A DNA stretch of 64,000 nt from Phialocephala subalpina (taxonomy: Eukaryota; Ascomycota; Leotiomycetes; Helotiales; Mollisiaceae). The position numbers were made by a program, and so were the translations under genes. The notes under the pieces were generated by a model, which was not told the DNA's origin, did no database searches, and worked only from the letters and a program-made list of their open reading frames with translations. Location: assembly GCA_900073065.1 (NCBI GenBank), contig FJOG01000010.1, forward strand, positions 1,339,423-1,403,422, written 5' to 3'. Below, piece by piece: positions 22,557 through 33,078 of the stretch (position 1 is its first letter; each line of letters opens with the position of its first letter).

Positions 22557-23550
22557 TTTGCACCAAATTTGGTCCTAGTCTTGAAGAAATATTTGCTGAA
22601 AAAGGATCGAAGCAGATAAAGGATTGAGGAGGTCGAAGTTGAGGCGGTGAGCTTAACAACGAAGTGGGTTGCGCACTTCGAGAATTGCTCTGAGGAAGCG
22701 GTGTTTTTCGAGGCGGAGAGATTCTTCTTCGGATGGTATTCTTCAATGTGCGCGTGAGAGTTCGTTGTGTACCTAGGTATGTATGTACGTCGATGGTTAG
22801 ACCAAGAAATGAAAAAGCGTGGATCCTTTGCGATTGGGAGGAGTTCGATGGGTTGGTCGGCGAGTAGGAAGCTAAAGGTTGTAGGCTGTAGGTCTTGTAC
22901 GAGAATTATACTCGCCCAATTTTGCGCGCTAGTGATAGTAAAGAGCTAGGCTGTGGTGGGTCAGCTTATTTTTGAAGCCGAAAGTCAGTGGTTTATTCTC
23001 CCAGCCTTACGTAGACTTTCTCGATTGACTCTACCCAAACGAACACTGTAGCTTGCTGAGTGCCTAAGCTGATGATCCTTGTCACATCCAGTGTGATAAG
23101 AATGTTTCCAAACAGCTATGAGCTCCATATAAAAAGCGCTGACATTGCATTCTGGCGTCCGACAATATACAAGGACGATTCTTAGGACAAAGTGTAAAGT
23201 ACTTCAAGGCAGGAAATACTGATTGCTTGCACTTCACTCAAGTACTCCTGGATCCCTTGTTTCAACAACATGTGTAGGTAATTTCCAGTCAGCTTTGTTT
23301 ATTATTTTTATATAGCTTCAAATATTGCGACGCTGCGTGTTGTTCAGGCAGAGACTTGACAGAATGGAGCATATAATCACAAAACATTAGAGTGGCGTTC
23401 TGCATCCGAGGGAGTGAGGTGCTTGAATCATATCTATAGCTCGACACGCTACTTCTGGAATCACCGCATGCCAGCATCAGCTGGTACATACATTATCCTC
23501 GTGCGATGCTATCTCTGCTCACCGAACAAGCAAACACCTGAACGCATATT
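22557..23550. other. Intergenic, no supported gene
   Basis: Divergent promoter interval between the minus-strand 2EXR gene and the plus-strand orphan at 23551. A TATAAAAA-like word occurs near 23131. No coding sequence is supported. Confidence 0.5.
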
Positions 23551-24255
23551 ATGGAGCAATCTAACACGGAACAACTTGGGATTGAGCCAGTCTCGACAAA
23601 ATATCAGTTGCCAATCTCACAGACGGCGTCACAGCGAATCAGATATAAAGTCTATCAAGACCGCCTGAATTACGTCAAGACCAAACTCGAACTCATCGAT
23701 GTTGGAGAGCATACCCTGGTCCCAACCTCACCGCCAGAACGACTCTTGGAAGTCTCCTGGGCTCAAGGCCGCTTTCGAAGCTTTCGGGATACTGTAGTAT
23801 CTGCAGAGAAGTATCTTGTCAAAGAGGTCGAGGACAGCTTTACGAGGAATAAAGTTGGGAATGGACTGAAAGGACGGATCTTAGGCAGAGTTGTAGCGCC
23901 GATGCATGACGAGCCTTGGGATCTGTTGATGACAATTCTCATGAGCGAGGTAGAACAGATAGATCAACATTTTCAGGATATGAAGGAGAGACAGTTATTT
24001 GACCGTCGTCGGCAGTCAAGTCTGGAAAATCTGTACGCCTTGGAGAAAAGGCGGCTCAGGCGTGTTCATAAGGAGCTTCCGGCATGGGATGTCCAAACGC
24101 TTCTAGCAAGGATTAAAACAGGCAGAGAATTGAGACGCGAAGAAAGAATGAGAAATTTAGGGCATGCTCTCGTTCTGCTGGGAAAGCAACTCAAACTTCG
24201 GATAGCGAGGACATTTCACCAAGAAGCACTCAGACTATTTCGATCAGAACAATAA
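23551..24255 (+). CDS. Orphan helical protein, founding member of a local paralogue cluster (copy a)
   Basis: Intact single-exon gene, 234 residues, no recognised domain. It is predicted to be almost entirely helical and rich in Arg, Glu and Leu. Motifs shared with the neighbouring copies are YQDRLNYVKTKLELI (about residues 35-50), VPTSPPERLLEVSW, AEKYLVKEV, LKGRILGRVV and DEPWDLLMTILMSEVEQI (about 120-140). The C-terminal 90 residues (RRRQSSLENLYALEKRRLRR...) are unique to this copy and strongly basic, perhaps a coiled coil. No signal peptide or membrane segment. It is the longest and best preserved member of the cluster at 23.5-28 kb. Function cannot be assigned; I do not recognise the family. 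Confidence 0.6.
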   Translation: MEQSNTEQLGIEPVSTKYQLPISQTASQRIRYKVYQDRLNYVKTKLELIDVGEHTLVPTSPPERLLEVSWAQGRFRSFRDTVVSAEKYLVKEVEDSFTRNKVGNGLKGRILGRVVAPMHDEPWDLLMTILMSEVEQIDQHFQDMKERQLFDRRRQSSLENLYALEKRRLRRVHKELPAWDVQTLLARIKTGRELRREERMRNLGHALVLLGKQLKLRIARTFHQEALRLFRSEQ

Positions 24256-24532
24256 ATAGCTATGTCCAATCGTGAGATGAAGGCACGAGGGGCATTGCAA
24301 TGCACTCATTCTAGCAAGCAATTTACAATCACACAATGTTTGTTCTCGGAACAATGTGCTTACGCAGAGCAAGCCCACAACGCTTTTTGGTGTGAATGAA
24401 GCAGTGATGAAACTACTGCTTACTCAAAGATAGCTTGTCCAATAGAGTGACGAAGGATACATAAGTATGATTCAAGAGCAAGCAGCGGTAAGTAGATTGA
24501 GCACGTGTCAATGATTCACAATTCGGAACAGG

Positions 24533-24539
24533 TATAAAA
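24533..24539 (+). promoter_or_regulatory. TATA box upstream of decayed paralogue b
   Basis: TATAAAA 117 bp before the ATG at 24650. Copies c and e have similar boxes at comparable distances (about 108 and 97 bp), which suggests the promoter was duplicated together with the gene. Confidence 0.4.
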
Positions 24540-24649
24540 GTCAAAATCTCGTTAACAACTCTCCAAATACTGCGATAACCAATTTCCATCATCAAGAACA
24601 TTGCAAATCTAAAGTCAAATATTTCATAATATCATTACCACGTCTCAAC

Positions 24650-25015
24650 ATGTTCGTTAAGCCAGTATCTTCCAGTGAGCTGCAAATTCTGAGAGACAAC
24701 GATATCCTGGAGTATTCCCGACATCAAGTTCGCATCGTGAACAAAAGGCTCCAAGAACAGGCGTACCAGTTTATTTTCACAACTCCAAAAGAGCCATAAA
24801 TGACACAAAAGGCCAAATACCGCACTCTCAACCTGCAAAAGAAGATTAATGAAGCGGAGGAAGAGCTCGGGAATCAAATTGCATCTCGTTCATTACTGTG
24901 AAGAAGAAAGTATGAAGATAGGGGCTACAACGACATGGCACTCTCTAGGTTGATAGACGACCTGGCTTACGAGGTATGGTCAATGTTGTCCGTTTTCAAT
25001 GATTATAAGGCATAA
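24650..25015 (+). pseudogene. Decayed paralogue (copy b) with two in-frame stops
   Basis: One reading frame of 121 codons from ATG 24650 to TAA 25013 is interrupted by TAA at 24797 and TGA at 24899. The pieces follow the pattern of the intact neighbours: YSRHQVRIVNKRL corresponds to YQDRLNYVKTKL; FTTPKEP to VPTSPPER; RTLNLQKKINEAEEEL to the A..R...L...I..AEK segment; and DDLAYEVWSMLSVFNDY to DEPWDLLMTILMSEVEQI. The frame stays continuous across both stops, so the damage is by point mutation rather than indels. Similarity is by eye and weak in places. Confidence 0.5.
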
Positions 25016-25996
25016 GAAGAACGGAGGACAACAATCGTAAGGTTAGTAATTCTGAAAATCCTGCCTTTGAACATCTACAATTAGGCATCTAATTCTCAAT
25101 TGTGCTTTAGAATATTCTTGTCTTTATCTCAAGGTGTGGGAAGCTGGGAGCTTGAGACATTAAAATTGAGTTAATCGTATGCCAGCGATGGTTTGCATGC
25201 CTCCGAAGTACTTGGTGGATATGAAGTGACAGATGCTTTAGTCGACATTCGATGATTTTACTATGAATATTCCAACAAAAGGAATTGGAGACTCAAACAT
25301 GGCGATGTTATTTTAGAAGTTAATATCAGCGAGCAAGATTTAATATTTTGATTTGCTCAAGTCATGCTGTTCCTCAGAAATGTGCCACTGAAACAACAGC
25401 TCTGAATCAAGGGTTTTGAATTCCCTCTGGCACGATGATTCACAGTCAGAGAGCAGTACATAGGAAAGTCTCTGCATGCTGTTTATCTTGAACAAGAATT
25501 CGTATTCTCTCTACACAAGCATCAGAGAAACCCTGCCGTTCAAATCTCAGAAGTCCTTGAATGAACCCCACATTTCTCAAGATGGCATTGTCAACAAATA
25601 TTATGGGAGACATATCAGGTAGAATAGGAGATCTCGAAAGATCTATGCAGAAAATTGCAAAGGAAAGTTTCGTAACCCTAGCACGCGAAGCAGAAGCAAA
25701 AGATGCTTGAGCACAACTCTTTGTCCCCCGCGGGAAGCTTGAAGAGACGGAGATGGGACTTCGAAGACTACGTGCTCTAAGATGTTTCAATAAAGGTTCT
25801 AGATGACGACATTGAAGACGAAGAAGAGATTTAGAGCCGAGCGGCAGAGGATCGTGAATGGAAGCATATATTGAAGCACTGCTTTAGAGGTGTAATCTTA
25901 CATTGGAGGTCTAATAGATGATCTAGCATCAACGAGTTTCTTGTTGACTCACTAAATATACTTACTATGTCAACGTGAAACATTCACAACGCCAAA
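25016..25996. other. Intergenic; possible further remnants, none secure
   Basis: A plus-strand frame from ATG 25582 (MALSTNIMGDISGRIGDLER...) reads like coding sequence for 42 codons before a stop, and a 114-residue minus-strand frame overlaps it. Neither can be matched clearly to the paralogue family. Left unassigned. Confidence 0.4.
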
Positions 25997-26005
25997 TATA
26001 TAAAA
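25997..26005 (+). promoter_or_regulatory. TATA box of paralogue c
   Basis: TATATAAAA about 108 bp (start to start) before the ATG at 26105, matching the spacing seen in copies b and e. Confidence 0.45.
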
Positions 26006-26104
26006 CTCTTACTCCCACCATCTCCGATTCCCTCCCCAAACTTCAAGTCTCCAGTGACCCGAATCCATAAAGAAACCACTTTCTCTAGGCAAGGAGTCAT
26101 CATC

Positions 26105-26434
26105 ATGTCCTCTGAAATAAACACCGCCTCGTTGGTCATGCTACAAGAACGTCTCTCTAAGGCATTCAAGATCTTGACCGAGCTCGAGCAAAGCTACAAG
26201 TGCGATGTCGAAGCATATAGCGATACGAAAAGTCGTTGCGAAGACCTCCGAAAAATCTATTTTGCTGCTAAAGAGTGTATCGATGACGGTATATTAGTTA
26301 CTAAGGGACCGATGTACACCAGTATGACCAAGGAAGAAGGATGGGATGACCTGACTAAAATAGTTCTTGAAATCGCTGCGGCGCTAAAAGCTGACTTTCT
26401 GGACACCGAGTGGGACTTAGTGGAGACCATGTAA
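26105..26434 (+). CDS. Small orphan protein (109 aa), paralogue c
   Basis: Intact single-exon gene. Start at 26105 (ATCATCATGTCC) is preferred over the upstream in-frame ATG at 26054 because the translation upstream is unlike the paralogues and the TATA spacing fits. The product is acidic and helical: LQERLSKAFKILTELEQ near the N-terminus, a middle segment ending IYFAAKECIDDG, and WDDLTKIVLEIAAALKADF near the C-terminus. The W-x-x-(L/I)-T block matches DWKEITLKWLDMAQRLEAEF of copy d and EPWDLL of copy a. No signal peptide, membrane segment or known domain. Function unknown. Confidence 0.55.
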   Translation: MSSEINTASLVMLQERLSKAFKILTELEQSYKCDVEAYSDTKSRCEDLRKIYFAAKECIDDGILVTKGPMYTSMTKEEGWDDLTKIVLEIAAALKADFLDTEWDLVETM

Positions 26435-26629
26435 AGCAAGACTGATGGGTTGCGCTGATTTACGAAAGTATGATATTAAAGTGAGTTGTACTATTGATCA
26501 AGTGAAGATCTTTTGGGTGCCACTTCTGGGACTACTTAAAAATGGATTCCACGAGATGAATTAACACATTGGTTCTGCTTCCTGCTTCCAGCTAACCCAA
26601 TACACGCTGGTACCAAGTCCAACCACTTA

Positions 26630-26938
26630 CTACCCCTTAAACTCTGCTTCCAGCCTCTGAGCCATGTCAAGCCACTTTAGAGTAATTTCCTTCCAGTCGT
26701 AAACATTACTAATCCCAAATTTACCATCAATAAAACATAAATCGTAAGCTTTTTCTCCCCGGGCGATCTTATTAACAAGATAATCGTAACGTGTTCTCGC
26801 GTCATTCCCGAGAGGCGAGGTGGGGATTGCGTTGCGTTCGTGGAGGCTGGTAAGGATTGTCTTTACATGATTTATTCGTTCGAAGTTTTCTTGAGCCATC
26901 CATAGTTTGTAATTTTTGTTGGCGGGTTCTGAACGCAT
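26630..26938 (-). CDS. Small orphan protein (102 aa), paralogue d, inverted
   Basis: Minus-strand single-exon frame. I choose the ATG at 26938 (MRSEPANKNYKL), 102 residues, over the upstream ATG at 27025 because the extra 29 residues are low-complexity and absent from the paralogues. Motifs: AQENFERINHVKTILTSL, then AIPTSPLGND, matching the VKTKLELI...LVPTSPPER of copy a; then RYDYLVNKIARGEKAYDL; then DWKEITLKWLDMAQRLEAEF at the C-terminus. The opposite orientation to copies a-c shows the cluster grew by more than simple tandem duplication. Function unknown. Confidence 0.55.
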   Translation of the reverse strand: MRSEPANKNYKLWMAQENFERINHVKTILTSLHERNAIPTSPLGNDARTRYDYLVNKIARGEKAYDLCFIDGKFGISNVYDWKEITLKWLDMAQRLEAEFKG

Positions 26939-27156
26939 ATTGAGATTGTTCAGTTGTTGAGAGTTCTTAGTGGTGCAGTGCGAAGTGGGAGTATTAGCGT
27001 TCCGATATTTTGTGGAGAGTTTCACTCGGGCAAAGGAGGTAGGGTATATGGAGGATACTTTATTTACTCATGTTCGTGAATATTCTAGCTTGAGTCAGCC
27101 ACCGCGAGCTGTGAATGAAAGACATGTGACTATTCAAACCGACCTGACAAGCAGTT

Positions 27157-27163
27157 TATAAAA
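27157..27163 (+). promoter_or_regulatory. TATA box of paralogue e
   Basis: TATAAAA 97 bp before the ATG at 27254. Confidence 0.4.
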
Positions 27164-27253
27164 GCCCATGATCCACGTCCTCCATTTCCAGGCGATAGAA
27201 AGGCAATCCTCGTCCCACTGCACTTCCAACCCCCGATCATCAACATCACCATC

Positions 27254-27952
27254 ATGGCCTTCAAGCAAGAGCCAAGCACTGTCTAAAACCTACCAAGACC
27301 GCCTCACCAAAGTCAAACTCACCCNNNNNNNNNNNNNNNNNNNNNNNNNNNNNNNNNNNNNNNNNNNNNNNNNNNNNNNNNNNNNNNNNNNNNNNNNNNN
27401 NNNNNNNNNNNNNNNNNNNNNNNNNNNNNNNNNNNNNNNNNNNNNNNNNNNNNNNNNNNNNNNNNNNNNNNNNNNNNNNNNNNNNNNNNNNNNNNNNNNN
27501 NNNNNNNNNNNNNNNNNNNNNNNNNNNNNNNNNNNNNNNNNNNNNNNNNNNNNNNNNNNNNNNNNNNNNNNNNNNNNNNNNNNNNNNNNNNNNNNNNNNN
27601 NNNNNNNNNNNNNNNNNNNNNNNNNNNNNNNNNNNNNNNNNNNNNNNNNNNNNNNNNNNNNNNNNNNNNNNNNNTCGAAATCATCGACATCAACAATACC
27701 CTCAGATCATGGCAAATCGCCGCACCTCAGAAAGTAATAAACGATCCCTCACAATTCCAATCTGTGTCATGGCGCTGTACAATCCTCATGGGAACCTTGA
27801 TGTACGCATAAAGGAGTCTCGAGAGGCGGAAGGCGGCCAAAGGAAAGATTGCCAGTTTGTTGGTTGATGATGAGCCTTGGGAGTTGCTGACGGTCATGAT
27901 GGAGAGGGAGGTGAAGGAGTTATTGGTGTATTTAAAGGGCGATGGTCGCTAG
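27254..27952 (+). pseudogene. Paralogue e, frameshifted and stopped, with assembly gap inside
   Basis: The ATG at 27254 (CACCATCATGG) opens MAFKQEPSTV and then stops, while the next frame continues as SKTYQDRLTKVKLT, matching YQDRLNYVKTKL of copy a; a one-base shift is implied near 27280. After the 350-N gap the frame gives VSWRCTILMGTLMYA, a TAA at 27809, then AAKGKIASLLVDDEPWELLTV and VKELLVYLKGDG, ending at TAG 27950. This aligns with SWAQGRFRSFRD, LKGRILGRVV and DEPWDLLMTILMSEV of copy a. Homology runs through the TAA, and an intron removing it would also remove the conserved KGKI, so it is most likely a true stop. The N gap prevents a full reading. Confidence 0.6.
27325..27674. other. 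Assembly gap (350 N)
   Basis: Run of 350 undetermined bases inside paralogue e; its real length is unknown. Gaps often mark near-identical repeats that could not be resolved, which would fit a recently expanded gene family. Confidence 0.99.
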
Positions 27953-28290
27953 ATACTGTGAATGCGATGGTATAGGTGATTAACAGTGTGGTGGGAGGAC
28001 ATCAAGCTGTCGCTTTCCTTGATTGTTTTTAGCAAGCGAGTGCCCTTTTCCATGCGACACTTGCCAATCAGAATCCCACTTCACGAAATCAGTGACATAT
28101 AGTCCAGTGCAGCAATGCTGAAGTATGTGCAAGAAATCCATTGGAATTAAGATTAGCATTGCATACAGGTAGATATTATTTCCACTCTTAGCTGAACCCG
28201 GGATATATGTAAAGCAACGCTTATGTGTCTCGAAACTCGAAACTCCACTCACTTCCCATTATCTACCCATCTAACCAAATCGGTATCTAC

Positions 28291-30277
28291 TCAAGCACGA
28301 CCCCTCGTCAACCTCCTCAACGCCATCCCTACTCTACTTCGTCTAATCCTATGATAAGCCCTCGAACCAATCGGGGCATTGTCGGCCGGAATATACGTCA
28401 ACGCCCCCCAATTGTCAAGCAGAGGCTGCGTATTCGCTCCCGTAAGATCCAGCCAGTCGACCGAGTTGCCGGCTGCGTTTCCCACCATACTGATATTCAG
28501 GTTTTTGCAAGCCTGTTTATGATCCTCCGGTATCGTAAGGCTAAGAGCTTGAAGTTCAGTCGGTGCCTCGATAAAGGTAGCTGTGAGACCGGCTTCAACG
28601 TGCCATTCGATGTGGCAGTGGAAGAGTGTAATGCCCGGGTTATCGGCTTTGAATCGTAACACGATGTAGGAGTTTGCGTAGACGATAACGGTGTCGCGAC
28701 GCATGGGCGCCTTTGGCACATGATCATGAGAAGGCAACAAAGGGGGTCCATCATCCGGCCCCGCTTCACCTCTCGCAATAACTTGAAACTGATGCGAATG
28801 CAAATGGAAAGGATGCGGGCCCCCATCCGTATTTATCAATGTAATTTCGACGATTGCATCTTTAGGAATGACGAACGGATTCGAGTTCACGCCGTAGATG
28901 AGAGGGTTGTTGACTAGATCAGCAGGAGCGGAAAGCGCGGTGTAGAGAGTTGGTACTTTTTGGGGGACGTAGGAAACGCCGTTGAAGGTTGCCCGGTTTT
29001 GGTCGGCGGAGGATTGGCTGAATGCCATGGTGAGGGCTATGGGGTGGGTTACAGGGCCGAGGGGAGGGGCTTTGTCGAAGGGGGTGAACTTTGTGTCTTC
29101 GAAGGAGGCTTCATCGTACACGATGTCCTTTGTGGGTGGTAGTGGCTTCAAATTGTCGTAGATGAGATATCCAGTTACCTGCCAGCTATCAGTATGCAGA
29201 TTCAGTGATGCGAAGAAAGAATTACATTGCTCATAATGGAAGGTGGAATCACTCCATCGTCGAACATGGCATTGTTCATTGAAGCGGTGATCACAAAGTT
29301 GTTCTTAGTGGTATGTTTTGTGCTGATTAGAACGCTGTATCGCTGGGCAGCCGTCAAGAAGAGCTGGCTGACTCTGTGCGGTGTCGTGTAGACCCCATCT
29401 ATCTCAACTACATCCATCTGATGCTGGTCAAACTCCACGAACTGTGCTGCAAAGGCCCCGGTGTTGATGATGCGGAACAAGTATGTCTTGTTCGGCAGGA
29501 CGTTGAATTTGACATTTTGAGCATGGTTGATGAGTGTCGCGTTGGGAACGGGCTCCGAGCCACCGTGCAGGTCTTCGTTCAATGGCGATTGGAAGTATTC
29601 GATGAGGTATGGAGCTTCGGTGTGATACCAATCGGACACGGTCATGATTACCTCCTCGTCATACTGTCCGGCGTAAGGCGCAGCGGGGTCGTGGACAACG
29701 ATCGGACCGCGGAAGCCATCTTGTGTAATGTCAGCGAGACCCACACCGAAGGGTGTTGTAGAACAAACCGATATATTGACCTCCCACGTGCGAATGATAC
29801 CAGTAGGTTCCAGGTTGGTTGATCTGACAAAGTCAGTCGCGGAACAGGTCTATCTAGATCAAGCAGAATCGATGTTGAAGATCGTGATGGGCGAGCATAC
29901 CTCGAAATCATAAGTGAAGCCTGGCAGGCATTAGTATCATCCACTGTCAAACATTGGAACCACATACTTGATCCAGGAGGGATTGGACATTGGTTCACCA
30001 TTGCAGGTCCATCCATCTGTGCTGATCCGGTTTGATGGAGGCCATGCCAATGTATCGACGTCGTCTCGTTCCCTAAGTTGTTCTTCAAGTTCACAACCAC
30101 CCGGTCCCCAATATCGACAGTGATTGTTGGACATGGCCATTGCCCATTGATACCAATTGCCGGCCGTGTGAACCCATCTGGCGAAACCGAAACCCAATCC
30201 ACGCTCCAGTCGAAGGTAACCGTCTTTGCAGAGACTGCCAACACCTGCAAAGCAAGCAGGAACAGTGAAGGTATCAT
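28291..30277 (-). CDS. Secreted Fet3-like multicopper oxidase
   Basis: Copper enzyme of 588 residues that couples oxidation of Fe(II) or phenols to reduction of O2 to water. Five exons: 30277-29968, 29920-29901 (a 20-bp microexon), 29823-29769, 29719-29226, 29178-28291; introns of 47, 77, 49 and 47 bp. Splicing restores the continuous core with YDFEINQPGTYWYHSHVGGQY. Copper motifs: HWHG (76-79), YWYHSH (117-122), HPFHLHSHQF (about 415) and HCHIEWHVEAGL (about 480). The start at 30277 gives a signal peptide (MIPSLFLLALQVLAVSA); the ATG at 30400 adds 41 unlikely residues. The N-terminal FDWSVDWVSVSPDG, the YDEE segment and the C-terminal block are typical of fungal ferroxidases. Unlike Fet3 there is no C-terminal transmembrane helix: the protein ends with a basic RRSRVGMALRRLTRGRA tail. 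No Ftr1 iron permease is nearby. It may be a soluble oxidase, for example in pigment formation, rather than part of an iron-uptake pair. Confidence 0.92.
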
Positions 30278-33078
30278 CCTCAAGCACCCCAAGGTAGGAA
30301 TATGTGAATTAAAAGAATAAGAATAACGAGTGTAGGAGTCTTGGCAAAACGGGAGAGAAGACGAAGGGAAAGGAAGCTTTAATACTCGGCGAGACCTCAC
30401 AATTGAACAGGATTATGGGTCCCTGAATGGTTAAACTCCGACGAAGGTACCACCATTCACCTCAAGACATATGGGAGACTCATGTTCAGACTTGGCAAGG
30501 GTGAACGATTCAGTACGCACGTCTTCGGTGGCTGATGTTGAAGTATTGACTTTCGGTGTGCCTATTATTGAAATTCGAGGTGAATGTACACGCTAGGCCG
30601 AATGAGGGGAGCCAGGAGTCTGGAAGGAGAGGTTCTGCAGACCCTACGGCTCATTTATGGTTGTGTGCAGCGGGAAGAGGTAACAGAATCGGAATAATTC
30701 TATGTCAAGCCAATCACGAGACAATGGCGCTCATGCAAAAAGGCACGAGAATCATGGGGTCACAAAGACGCCACAGCTGACTGTTTGTGCTTGGAAGAAC
30801 AACATGGGTCCGACGCGTGGGAGATGCTGAAGAGTAAATCTTGTGGAGGCAGCCACCGAACGCCATCTTGGGTTCATTCATTCAATCTGAGTCTTCGGTA
30901 GCCGGGGATTGCGGGAAGAAAGGCTTGGCATCGAGTCTTCAATGAAATCCAGCCCTTCGAAGGGGCACCAAACCACAACCAGAGAGTATGAAGGGGTCCA
31001 CGAGACTTTGAAGAAAAGGGAAGTAAATGCCAGGAGAACAAACAAAAGGTATGAAATCAAATCGTATCAACAATGGTAAATGGGTGGTTGTGTGTTCGCA
31101 CACGCCCAGTGGCGGTCAGACTTCAGCCCGGAATTGAAAACAGAAAAACAGAAAAGCTAGAGAAGTCTATGAACCAGAATACGATGTTCAATTTCAAGTG
31201 AAACCTACACCCTGATGCTGCATTCAGCTGAATATATTCGGCAGAGATGGGCCCGATCAGAGGAACGCATGCGGTGCTGAGGTATTGTCATGTTGTGACC
31301 CTGCATAATCCGATGTCGTGGTTCTGGATTTCCGCTTGCAGACTACATGGATGTCGAGTTTCCACGCTTCTTGGAACCATCTGCGAGCATCCGCATCTGC
31401 CACCACCTGCTGGATATTGAACAGTCGCTCGTGCTGCATCGCGAGGAGCAGGCCGCAGGTCGCATCTTGTTGAAGCGCCGAAAAGACCCAGCGCTGGAGG
31501 TGGCTGGTCGAGCTGATGTGCAGATTACTAGGACTCCGGCAGCCTAAGGGGTCCAGTGTGGCAGATCCAAAGACAACATCGGTATTGTGAAGCTTGCGTC
31601 GATTTGTAGTTGCGATAGCGAGTATCTGTTAACTTTGCCATGTCGGGAGGAAAGAGGAGTTGTCGAGGTTTTAAGGTTAATCGAGGTTGGCAGGCTAATG
31701 TCAGTGTCTTCACTTTAACCTATCTGATCAATCAGATCTTAGCGCCGATCCTATCAGATCAGATTACCAACTTGGACGCGTCCCTGGATGCTCGTAAACT
31801 TTTTCACCTCTTTGGGGGAGAACAACGTCAAGAACCAACGCCGCAGTATCGAAAGTAGACTCGGTTGAGGAGCCAAGACGTGCAGGGAAGAGCAGCAGCT
31901 TTATGTTGTGTCCGCATTGTAGGTGTTACGCATTCTGGATCACAAGTGACATTGGTGACCAGTGCTTCCACTGATGGAACGAAAGCGGATCCTCCTAAAC
32001 CCTTCTACAAACAAATATTCTCCGACACTCGAACACTTACGGACCCGCAGATCAACTGCCTCTACGACACCTACACAGATATCAATTGGAGAGCTGGTGG
32101 AACTGTCCTGCACAGGAGATCAACCCTCGAGCAGCCCTAATCTGTAAGACAGCGTTGAATGATGTCGATACTGCCCGGAAGCCCACAGCGTTTGCTTCTC
32201 ATGGATTGCCTATGGCGATGGTGAGCTCCTCGCGGTCTGTTGGAGATGTCGTGGTTTCAGCTGCAAACCTCATCGCCAGATCAAGACTCTTGGCAGAACG
32301 CCACTCCCCCACATCATTTCCACACAACTATTGATTGATGCTCACACTTTTCTGTCGGTTGTCTCCATATAGCCTCCGGCAGGCCCTTCTAGCATTCCAG
32401 AGGATATCGAGTAGCTAGGGCGAGAGCGACGAACAAACAGCGTCCTTCGATTCAAGCTGAAGTCGCTGGACTCTATGGCAGGAAGGATAGAAGTCGGACG
32501 AGTCGCTTCTCAACTAGAACGACTCTATGATACCGATCCTTGAAACTATGCGGGCAGGCGCCGACTGTCTCTTTCTCTTCGTGTCCTGATCCAATCGCGA
32601 TGACTTGGGACACCTGGGACACCAGCCCTTCTTTTCGTCTTCGTACTTGGCGATACTTCAGACCATGACACTCACATTCTGTATGTCTTCGTCGCAGCCA
32701 CTCCTGCATCTTCTTTTCCGCCACCTTTCGTTGTTTTTATCAATGCTTGTGATTTTTGCTTTAGATACCTTTGTGCAAAGCTCCTCTGCCGTAGTTTGGT
32801 AGTCGATCGCAAGCCCAGCGGCACTTCAGCTAATCGTGAATACGATCCACTATGACAGGTTCATCGAGATACGTCATGCTGAACGTCTAAAATAATGGCA
32901 TCCGGAAATGTTGGATTTCAACCTTTGTTCTCGATTTCGCGTTCGTCGCTGTTAAATCCGCAAACAATAGCTAGCCGAGTGCACACTCTCTTTGTCCTCG
33001 AACTCGACTTGTACCCCAACAATACCCATTCTTCTCATCTTTTCTCGAGTCGAGTACACTCTCGCGCACCATTTCACC
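30278..33078. other. Intergenic 2.8 kb, no supported gene
   Basis: Divergent promoter region between the oxidase and the coiled-coil gene. Open frames of 60-90 residues occur on both strands but none has a recognisable domain or splice structure. The last 100 bases before 33079 are probably the leader of the coiled-coil gene. Confidence 0.5.

Noticed and set aside
25446..25790. 114-residue minus-strand frame and the opposing frame at 25582
   Set aside because: Neither could be matched to the local paralogue family or any known protein; left as unassigned.
27168..27737. 189-residue open frame through the N gap
   Set aside because: An artefact of reading across undetermined bases; its ends belong to the broken paralogue e.
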